Shown here: positions 1 through 5,764 of the stretch, one piece after another | How positions within the stretch are numbered: the first letter of the stretch is position 1 | Layout of the letters: each line of letters opens with the position of its first letter | NCBI GenBank assembly: GCA_002167805.1 | Contig: NHBT01000026.1 | Span: 5,300-14,225 of the forward strand | Length of the DNA stretch: 8,926 nt | Source: Owenweeksia sp. TMED14 | Lineage (GTDB): Bacteria; Bacteroidota; Bacteroidia; Flavobacteriales; Schleiferiaceae | Direction of reading: 5' to 3' | Position numbers and translations under genes: made by a program | Notes under the pieces: model-generated | Seen by the model: only the letters and a program-made list of their open reading frames with translations | What the model was told of the DNA's origin: nothing | Database searches by the model: none

Positions 1-876
1 AGTTCAACAAGTACGGGTTGGTCATGGTTCCCAGGTTATGCGATTGATTTAGAAACAGGAACTCGGTTAAACATGGCATTTGGTGAAAATTCATGGATGG
101 TAGGGGATAATGGAAACGATATGCGTTGGAACCCAACAAGCCGAACTAGTATATTCCCAAGAGACGCTGTGACTGGTGGCTATAGATTTGGGGGGCAACA
201 TTATCTATATGTTTTTGCTCCTTATTTCCAGCAGGGGTTATCTAAAATCCCTCTAGATTATGCTGGCCCTGATGAGACAGCTAGTCCGCTATATACAGAG
301 ATGACAGGGTTAAACTCAATTCTAAATAGAAATAAAGTCACGAAGAGTCTGATGTGGGTCAATATACCTCTGATCGAGTCAAGGTTTGATGGTATGGACC
401 CATATACTGATATGCCAACTGATGCGAGGGTTAGAATTCGTATGGCTCAACCATACGCGAAATATGAGACAGACGGAAGCAATAATTCATATCCTAAGTA
501 TTTGTTTAATACAAACAATGTCGCGACGGAAAAAGGAAATTTATCTGTAGCTGACTCCGCTTTAGATATTATTCGGGTTGTTCCCAATCCTTATTATAGT
601 TTATCACTATATGAAAGTTCTCAATTAGACAATATTGTAAAAATCACAAACCTTCCTGAGAACTGCACAGTGAATATTTACACAGTGGAAGGGGCATTAG
701 TGAGAACGTTAAGGAAGGATAATTCAACTACATGGTTGCCTTGGGATTTGACAAATAACTATAATGTCCCAATCGCAAGTGGTGTGTATATTATTCACAT
801 AAATGCTCCAGGAATCGGAGAAAAAGTAATTAAGTGGTTCGGAACATTAAGGCCGTTTGATCCCACTGGATTTTAA
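1..876 (+). CDS. C-terminal part of a large exported protein with T9SS-like C-terminal domain (5' truncated)
   Basis: The reading frame is open from base 1, so the ATG at 73 is internal and the true start lies left of the window; 291 residues are visible. The first part carries the WFPGYAIDLETG and NMAFGENSW stretches that I associate with very large secreted Bacteroidota proteins encoded next to PorV/PorQ-family genes; this is from memory, not a search. From about visible residue 190 there is a beta-rich C-terminal domain: it opens with VVPNPYY (nt 577-597), continues with VNIYTVEGALVRTL, and ends in GVYIIHINAPGIGEKVIKWF. This resembles the type A T9SS sorting domain (PNP start, 'iY...G.lvr', 'GvYi') but has an extra tail, TLRPFDPTGF. 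Likely location is the cell surface or outside. Substrate or enzymatic role is unknown; no catalytic motif is visible. It ends 14 bases before the next gene, so the two are probably co-transcribed. Confidence 0.8.
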   Translation, partial: SSTSTGWSWFPGYAIDLETGTRLNMAFGENSWMVGDNGNDMRWNPTSRTSIFPRDAVTGGYRFGGQHYLYVFAPYFQQGLSKIPLDYAGPDETASPLYTEMTGLNSILNRNKVTKSLMWVNIPLIESRFDGMDPYTDMPTDARVRIRMAQPYAKYETDGSNNSYPKYLFNTNNVATEKGNLSVADSALDIIRVVPNPYYSLSLYESSQLDNIVKITNLPENCTVNIYTVEGALVRTLRKDNSTTWLPWDLTNNYNVPIASGVYIIHINAPGIGEKVIKWFGTLRPFDPTGF

Positions 877-890
877 TTAAGTTTAGAAAA

Positions 891-1928
891 ATGAATAAAA
901 AACATATATTCTCAATCTTAGGATTTCTATCAATTTCGGCAACGGTATTTGCAGGAAATCCAGTTCGATCTGGTTCTGCGGGAGCCTCAGAACTTTTGAT
1001 AAACCCATGGGCTAGAACTGCTTCATGGTCAGAAGCAAATACCGCAAATGTGATGGGGCTTGAGTCTTTGTATGGCAACATCGCTGGCTTGGCATTTACT
1101 GAGGGATTGCAAGCTGGATTTGCTAATAGTCAGTGGCTTGTGGGATCAGGAATTCAAATGAATGCAGCTGCATTTGCTACTCCTTCTGGTAATGATGGGG
1201 TGATCGGAATACATATTACGAATATGAATTATGGAGACATCGAGGTGACAACAACGGATTTGCCGGATGGAGGAGCAGGGACTTATAGACCGACAGCATC
1301 CATAATTGGAATAGGTTACTCTAAGAAATTTACTCAGAGTATTTTTGGAGGGGTGAATATTAAACTATATAATTCTAGTATTTCAAACTTAACAGCAACA
1401 GGATTGTGCTTTGATGCAGGTGTACAATACGTTACGGGCGATAATCGAGATTTTAAGTTTGGTATTACTCTAAGAAATATTGGCCCTTCTTTTGGATATT
1501 CGGGTGATGGTATGGCCATTGTTTTACCCGTCCCCTCGGGCTCCCATACTTCTACCTTTGATAATCGCTCTCAAAGCTTTGAATTGCCAACTCAGCTTGC
1601 AATTGGAGCATCAAAACGAATAGATTTGAATGCGAGGCATAGACTTAATATTGCAGGAAATTTTATTTCTAATTCGTTTAAAAAAGACCAATTGACTGGT
1701 GGATTGGAATATGATTATAATGACGTATTTCAGGTTCGATTTGGTTATGCTTTATTCGATAATCGTTTTGATGGCCTTGCCTCCGAGGCATTTACGGGCC
1801 CTTCTGCGGGATTTTCGGTAAATGCGCCAACTGGTAATGGCGGAAATTTTCAAATAAATTACGCTTACCGCCTTACGAATTCTGCATTTATGGGAGTCCA
1901 TACTTTGGGAGTAATATTAGTCTTATAG
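891..1928 (+). CDS. PorV/PorQ-family outer membrane beta-barrel protein
   Basis: A 345-residue protein with a clear signal peptide (basic MNKKH, hydrophobic core, probable cleavage after VFA at residue 21). After it comes the family's N-terminal signature: SAGASELLINPWARTAS, then ANTANVMGLESLYGNIAGLAF, corresponding to the usual 'AGA.eLl.p.gAR...ggA..a...g.ea...NpAGLa' pattern. The rest alternates glycine/aromatic strands typical of an outer membrane barrel and ends in a strand-like LGVILVL. Family knowledge: PorV shuttles T9SS cargo at the outer membrane and PorQ is part of the surface attachment machinery; many Bacteroidota have extra paralogues beside large secreted proteins. This is probably such a paralogue, dedicated to the upstream product, rather than the core PorV; that role is inferred. 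The ATG at 891 is preceded by an A-rich stretch instead of a Shine-Dalgarno sequence. Confidence 0.85.
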   Translation: MNKKHIFSILGFLSISATVFAGNPVRSGSAGASELLINPWARTASWSEANTANVMGLESLYGNIAGLAFTEGLQAGFANSQWLVGSGIQMNAAAFATPSGNDGVIGIHITNMNYGDIEVTTTDLPDGGAGTYRPTASIIGIGYSKKFTQSIFGGVNIKLYNSSISNLTATGLCFDAGVQYVTGDNRDFKFGITLRNIGPSFGYSGDGMAIVLPVPSGSHTSTFDNRSQSFELPTQLAIGASKRIDLNARHRLNIAGNFISNSFKKDQLTGGLEYDYNDVFQVRFGYALFDNRFDGLASEAFTGPSAGFSVNAPTGNGGNFQINYAYRLTNSAFMGVHTLGVILVL

Positions 1929-1986
1929 TTCTTAGAGAGCCAATAATTCATTTCATTTAGTTAAATTCATCTATTAATCTCGATGT

Positions 1987-2014
1987 TCATGAATTCCTTT
2001 ATGGAATTCAATGA
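1987..2014 (+). repeat. Inverted repeat between the PorV-like gene and greA
   Basis: TGAATTCC (1990-1997) and GGAATTCA (2003-2010) are perfect inverted copies around a 5-base loop. Allowing one bulged A at 2010, the pairing extends to TCAT (1987-1990) with ATGA (2011-2014), giving an 11-bp stem. No T-tract follows, so it is not a classical intrinsic terminator. It ends 18 bases before the greA ATG, so it could be a 5' leader structure of greA, an mRNA end stabiliser for the upstream pair, or a protein-binding palindrome. The structure is seen directly; the role is not known. Confidence 0.5.
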
Positions 2015-2032
2015 CTTGTTAAATTCAAAGTA

Positions 2033-2503
2033 ATGTCTGTTTCTTATTATACTCCCGAGGGTTTTCAAAAGTTAAAAGAGGAGTTGGAAGAATTAAAGTC
2101 CATCCAGCGTCCTAAGATATCTCAACAGATAGCTGATGCCAGGGATAAAGGAGATCTTAGTGAGAATGCTGAGTATGATGCTGCAAAGGAAGCTCAGGGA
2201 CTATTGGAGCTTAAAATATCGAAGCTAGAAGATGTTATGGCGAATGCACGAATCGTAGACGAATCTCAATTTGATAATAGTAAAATTTTAATTCTATCTA
2301 GCGTCCGCCTTCGAAACATTTCGAACTCAATGGAGTTTTCATATACTTTGGTAGCCGAAGCAGAGGCGGACCTGCCCTCTGGTAAAATTAGTGTGAATTC
2401 TCCAATTGGTAAAGGTCTTCTAGGTAAGAAACTGGGAGATATTGCCAAAATTAATGTTCCTAATGGAATTATGAAATTAGAAATTTTAGAAATTTCTCGA
2501 TAA
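2033..2503 (+). CDS. greA: Transcription elongation factor GreA
   Basis: A 156-residue protein, normal length for GreA. GreA enters the secondary channel of RNA polymerase and stimulates cleavage of backtracked RNA. The N-terminal coiled coil (about residues 8-75) carries the diagnostic tip ARDKGDLSENAEYDAAK. D41 and E44 sit at the same numbers as the two acidic tip residues needed for transcript cleavage in E. coli GreA. The C-terminal FKBP-like domain (about 80-156) contains GKISVNSPIGKGLLGKKLGD, the second family signature. The ATG at 2033 gives the expected N-terminus (MSVSYYTPEGFQKLKEEL) and there is no recognisable Shine-Dalgarno sequence. A HIT-family gene follows after 16 bases and probably shares the transcript. 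Nothing is missing or broken. Confidence 0.97.
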   Translation: MSVSYYTPEGFQKLKEELEELKSIQRPKISQQIADARDKGDLSENAEYDAAKEAQGLLELKISKLEDVMANARIVDESQFDNSKILILSSVRLRNISNSMEFSYTLVAEAEADLPSGKISVNSPIGKGLLGKKLGDIAKINVPNGIMKLEILEISR

Positions 2504-2519
2504 CAATAGATTCGGATAC

Positions 2520-2930
2520 ATGAGTTCAGTTTTCACAAAAATTATTAAAGGGGAAATTCCATGCTATAAGATTGCGGAGACAAAAAATTCTTATGCATTT
2601 CTAGATATCCGCCCTTTATCTAAAGGTCACACTTTAGTTGTTCCCAAAAAAGAAATAGATCGCTTATTTGATTTACCCGAAAAGGAGTTTAGATCTTTAT
2701 GGTCATTTGCCCAGAATGTTGCTAAAGCTATTGAGGGAGAAATACCATGCAATCGAGTCGGAGTGGCCGTATTGGGATTTGAGGTTACTCATGCTCATAT
2801 TCACCTTGTCCCCTTGAGGACTGAGGGTGATTTAAATTTTGCTTTACCAAAATTACAGTTAGATGATTCTGAAATGCAAAGTATAGCAGATCGTATAGCC
2901 AAAAAATATACGAGACTTATATCAAATTAG
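2520..2930 (+). CDS. HIT-family protein (nucleotide hydrolase/transferase superfamily)
   Basis: A 136-residue cytoplasmic protein of normal HIT length. The N-terminus, SVFTKIIKGEIPCYKIAE, is the classical Hint/HIT opening but lacks the CxxC zinc pair (C-I-F-C) found in some relatives; S3 and T6 occupy those places. The glycine-rich stretch NRVGVAVLGFEV leads into HAHIHLV (H91, H93, H95), the histidine triad HxHxHxx. In the family the middle histidine is the nucleophile that attacks the alpha-phosphate of nucleoside phosphoramidates or dinucleotides. The ALGFEVTHAHIHLVPL type of ending, without the usual PR, is familiar from Bacteroidota members. The exact substrate cannot be read from sequence. 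It is closely spaced behind greA, and a hairpin with a short T-run follows its stop. Confidence 0.93.
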   Translation: MSSVFTKIIKGEIPCYKIAETKNSYAFLDIRPLSKGHTLVVPKKEIDRLFDLPEKEFRSLWSFAQNVAKAIEGEIPCNRVGVAVLGFEVTHAHIHLVPLRTEGDLNFALPKLQLDDSEMQSIADRIAKKYTRLISN

Positions 2931-2932
2931 TT

Positions 2933-2954
2933 AGTTCAAATGATTTGAACTTTT
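2933..2954 (+). terminator. Candidate intrinsic terminator after the greA-HIT pair
   Basis: AGTTCAAA (2933-2940) and TTTGAACT (2944-2951) form a perfect 8-bp stem with a 3-base loop, starting two bases after the HIT stop codon; the T at the end of the second arm plus TTT makes a short T-run. It lies between convergent genes. The stem has only two G-C pairs, so termination may be inefficient. Read on the - strand, the bases after the stem (AACTAATTTG) are not a T-run, so it is mainly oriented for the + strand genes. Confidence 0.55.
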
Positions 2955-2982
2955 CAATAAACCTTAATATTTCCTGAAAAAT

Positions 2983-3570
2983 TTAAGACTTAACTCGATC
3001 TGGATTATTTTTTAAAAATGAGTTCCAGGACCCTTTCCCTTTTCCTTTAGGTCGGTTTTTTAACTTATTGGGTGTGTCAATCTCTACAGGGCTCATTATT
3101 TGGAATGCATGGCAAGTAGCAACTGCAAGGCCGTCAGAAGCATCCATTGGTTTTTTGATTTTCTCGAGGCTATATATACTTTCAAGCATTTTAGCTACAC
3201 GTTCTTTTGAAGATGCGCCGTTACCGGTAATTGCCATTTTAACTTTTCGTGGTGAATATTCATCTACTGGAATTCCACGATCTAAGGCAGAAGACATTAT
3301 TACCCCTTGAGCTCTTCCAAGCTTGAGCATAGACTGAATATTTTTTCCATAGAATGGAGCTTCCATAGCTAAAAAATCTGGATCGAATTTTTTAAATAAA
3401 AGACTCATTTGATCATGAATATCTTGAAGTCTTTCAAAAGGACTCCTTTTAGAATTGAATTTTATAGCATCAAGGTCGATACATTTCATTTCTTTATTTT
3501 CCAGAGTAACTACTCCATACCCCATAATTATTGTTCCGGGATCTATACCTAAAATTACCAGAGGCTTCAA
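2983..3570 (-). CDS. ruvC: Crossover junction endodeoxyribonuclease RuvC (TTG start)
   Basis: A 195-residue Holliday-junction resolvase of the RNase H fold. All four acidic catalytic residues are present: D10 in ILGIDPGT, E70 in LAMEAPFYGKN, and D143 and D146 in PMDASDGLAVATCH, matching E. coli D7, E66, D138 and D141. RuvC works with the RuvAB branch migration motor, but ruvA and ruvB are not in this window. The lysine-rich tail (about 168-195) extends past the catalytic core, as in other Bacteroidota RuvC. The start is TTG at 3570-3568: the frame has no ATG or GTG between the upstream in-frame stop (3660-3658) and this codon, and the next methionine, M16, would remove D10. The TTG overlaps the TGA stop of the upstream channel gene (TTGA), suggesting translational coupling. 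Confidence 0.96.
   Translation of the reverse strand: MKPLVILGIDPGTIIMGYGVVTLENKEMKCIDLDAIKFNSKRSPFERLQDIHDQMSLLFKKFDPDFLAMEAPFYGKNIQSMLKLGRAQGVIMSSALDRGIPVDEYSPRKVKMAITGNGASSKERVAKMLESIYSLEKIKKPMDASDGLAVATCHAFQIMSPVEIDTPNKLKNRPKGKGKGSWNSFLKNNPDRVKS
3567..3570 (-). promoter_or_regulatory. TTGA stop/start overlap coupling the channel gene to ruvC
   Basis: On the - strand the bases 3570-3567 read TTGA. TTG is the ruvC start and TGA is the stop of the MscS-family gene. A run of six A residues lies directly upstream (3576-3571), the kind of A-rich leader used in this phylum instead of a Shine-Dalgarno sequence. Re-initiation by ribosomes finishing the channel gene would explain how a weak start is used. 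Confidence 0.6.
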
Positions 3571-4838
3571 TTTTTTGGTGTAAATGGATAACCTGTTCTT
3601 GATGTAGGAGCTTGGTATATATTTAGCCCAAATGCCGTTGCAGATGCAATTAGGTGATCAAAAATATCTGAAACGATACCTTCATAGGGAACCCAATTTA
3701 TTTCCTTTGCGAAACAATATATTTCTAGTGGAATACCGGAGCTAGTAGGTTGAAGCTGTCTTACCATTAAACTGTGTTCCGACGACAGAGATTCATGATT
3801 TTTCAAGTATTGAGTAGCGTAAACCCTGAATACACCTAGATTGGTTAAATTCCTACCATTAACAAGATTAGATTTATTTGCACCAACAGATGCATTATGC
3901 TTTTTTATTTCTTCTTCTTTAGAAATGATGTATTCTCGAACTTCTTGAATCTCTTTTAGTTGGTTCAAAAGAGAATTATCACAAAATTTTATCGAGTCCA
4001 TATCGAAAATTAAATTTCTCTTTATCCTTCTGACTTTTGCAATTTGTATTCCTCTCCAATTAATAAAACTATCTGTAACAAATGCTTTTGCAGGGACTGA
4101 AGAGATTGTATTATCAAAATTTTTAATTTTTACTGTTGTGAGATCTACGCTCAAAACATCTCCATCAACACCAAATTTTTCAAAGGTTATCCAATCTCCT
4201 TTTTTTAAAAGATCAAAAAGAGTTATTTGAAAATTCGCTAAAAGGCCATTTATTGCATCTTGAAATATTAATATAATTATTGCTGTGGCCCCAGCCATAG
4301 CGCCGAGTAATGTAAATAATGGAGTTCCTGTCCAAATGGATACTACGGCTAGAATTGCTATAAACCAAGTTAAAAACTGGACAACAGAGAGTAATGTTCG
4401 AATAGGTTTATCTCTAAAGCTTTCGGTATTTTCAAGGATATGGCTGGCTGCTTTTGCTGTCCTATTTACTAAAATAGAAATTTGATACACTAAGAATAAA
4501 CTCAGTCCAGTTTGAATTGGGCTTATCCATTTTGGGATATCGCTAAAAACAATCGGTATGAAAGTGTATATTGCAATTGTGGGGAATAAATGAACAAAGG
4601 ATTGGAAAACTTTTGCTTCTAAAAAGTAATTATCCCAGTTCACCTTTGATTTAATTACCCATTTTTTTATAAGACCCATGAGTAACTTTCTTGCTATGAA
4701 GTCAGCTATAATACTTGCAATAATGAGAATGGTAAAGTCTACCACTATCGTAAGACCAGATACTAAATTCTCAGGTAAGCCGATAGTTTGAAAAAAATCT
4801 CTGGCCCAGTGGCCAGGGTTAATCTTTAAAAATTCCAT
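3567..4838 (-). CDS. MscS-family mechanosensitive channel, YbdG-like
   Basis: A 423-residue inner membrane protein. Five hydrophobic segments can be seen at about residues 27-48, 78-98, 107-125, 147-169 and 172-195. The last is the pore helix, LFTLLGAMAGATAIIILIFQD, with the small-residue Gly/Ala pattern expected of MscS TM3. A beta domain follows (about 205-265: GDWITFEKFGVDGDV, then SVPAKAFVTDSFINWRG), then a cytoplasmic region with charged helices (288-315) and the MVRQLQPTSSGIPLEIYCF and SDIFDHLIA motifs. Length, the SFINWRG element and the C-terminal motifs fit the E. coli YbdG subfamily (a miniconductance channel of about 415 residues) better than the 286-residue MscS. The family opens on membrane tension and releases solutes during hypo-osmotic shock. 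The ATG is 42 bases after the DUF4249 stop, and the end overlaps ruvC. Confidence 0.93.
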   Translation of the reverse strand: MEFLKINPGHWARDFFQTIGLPENLVSGLTIVVDFTILIIASIIADFIARKLLMGLIKKWVIKSKVNWDNYFLEAKVFQSFVHLFPTIAIYTFIPIVFSDIPKWISPIQTGLSLFLVYQISILVNRTAKAASHILENTESFRDKPIRTLLSVVQFLTWFIAILAVVSIWTGTPLFTLLGAMAGATAIIILIFQDAINGLLANFQITLFDLLKKGDWITFEKFGVDGDVLSVDLTTVKIKNFDNTISSVPAKAFVTDSFINWRGIQIAKVRRIKRNLIFDMDSIKFCDNSLLNQLKEIQEVREYIISKEEEIKKHNASVGANKSNLVNGRNLTNLGVFRVYATQYLKNHESLSSEHSLMVRQLQPTSSGIPLEIYCFAKEINWVPYEGIVSDIFDHLIASATAFGLNIYQAPTSRTGYPFTPKN

Positions 4839-4880
4839 GATACGAAGTTAACGTAACAGATCGAAAATGGAGTGTTACAC

Positions 4881-5762
4881 TTATGGGGTGATAACTATAT
4901 GTACTTTTCGCGGAGCACTCGCATAAAAGTATCCAAGAGCATAATCTTCAGGATCATCACCTCGATAGATATTGCCTACGATGGGTGCTGCTGGGGGGTC
5001 AAAAAGACCACCAACCTGTAAAGTCTGTTCTTGAATTAAGTTGATATAGTCATGGTGACTTAAAGAAATACTACTTATTTCATAAGAATACTTTGTTCCA
5101 ATTTGATCTTCGAGAGTTGAATCCCGCGACCAATCAGGTCCAGCTACGTTTAAGGCGTCAAGATCAATATCATTAAAAGATCTTCCATCAAAAAACTGAT
5201 CTTCAGTTACTTGTAGATTAAAGGGGGCGTTTTCTAAAGTATCGTTTTCCCATTGCCTAAAACGGTAGCAATCACCAATACCTAAAGGCTCAGTCCAGTG
5301 CACATAAACATAGTATCCTTCACGTTGAAAAGTCGCTTGAGGAAGAAAAATAGAATAAATCGAGTCAATAGGGTTATTTCTATTTAGTTTTTCATTTTGA
5401 GACTTCCAAACTCCTGAAGGGTGATCTGAAGATTCTGGAATGCTCACCTCTATTGAGTAGTTTCTGCCTATCTCTCCAATTTTATTCCCTAAATAATGTC
5501 CGTCTGCGACATGTGATAAACTATCCCAAATTATGTCATCTTCCAGAACCAAAATTGAGGCATTTGTTACGGGTGGATTACTTTCTTCAGATAAGTAATT
5601 TATACTCCAGCTAAGATCAGCAGAGGCAAGTTCGTTATCCAGAACGTTACCATTTATTATAAGTCGCTCTTCGCCATCAGGAAGAGTAATATCTATTTCA
5701 TCTTGACAAGATGAAAAAAGACTGAAATAGAAAAAAATTGATAAGAATTTATAATTGTTCAT
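4881..5762 (-). CDS. DUF4249-type outer membrane lipoprotein
   Basis: A 293-residue protein with a lipoprotein signal: a short hydrophobic stretch ending in LFSSC, lipidated cysteine C19. The next residues are QDEID; an acidic cluster right after the cysteine resembles the Bacteroidota lipoprotein export signal that sends lipoproteins to the cell surface. The body begins with ITLPDGEERLIINGNV, matches the DUF4249 pattern, has repeated beta-type segments suggesting Ig-like and beta-sandwich folds, and ends in YALGYFYASAPRKVHIVITP. The family has no established function but is regularly encoded beside TonB-dependent receptors, so a substrate-binding or lid role by analogy with SusD is plausible yet unproven. 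The ATG overlaps the receptor stop by one base (TGATG), so the two are translationally coupled. Confidence 0.85.
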   Translation of the reverse strand: MNNYKFLSIFFYFSLFSSCQDEIDITLPDGEERLIINGNVLDNELASADLSWSINYLSEESNPPVTNASILVLEDDIIWDSLSHVADGHYLGNKIGEIGRNYSIEVSIPESSDHPSGVWKSQNEKLNRNNPIDSIYSIFLPQATFQREGYYVYVHWTEPLGIGDCYRFRQWENDTLENAPFNLQVTEDQFFDGRSFNDIDLDALNVAGPDWSRDSTLEDQIGTKYSYEISSISLSHHDYINLIQEQTLQVGGLFDPPAAPIVGNIYRGDDPEDYALGYFYASAPRKVHIVITP

Positions 5763-5764
5763 CA
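5760..5764 (-). promoter_or_regulatory. TGATG stop/start overlap coupling receptor and lipoprotein
   Basis: On the - strand bases 5764-5760 read TGATG: TGA ends the TonB-dependent receptor and ATG, sharing the A, starts the DUF4249 gene. This one-base overlap is a classic arrangement for translational coupling and suggests the two products are made in a linked ratio. Confidence 0.7.

Noticed and set aside
830..1081. An 83-codon open frame on the - strand across the junction of the first two genes
   Set aside because: It lies antisense to two well-supported coding regions, has no recognisable domain, and looks like a chance frame in the opposite strand.
4853..4878. Inverted repeat GTAACA / TGTTAC between the DUF4249 and channel genes
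   Set aside because: The stem is only 6 bp with a 14-base loop and no T-run follows on the - strand, so it is too weak to call a terminator or operator.
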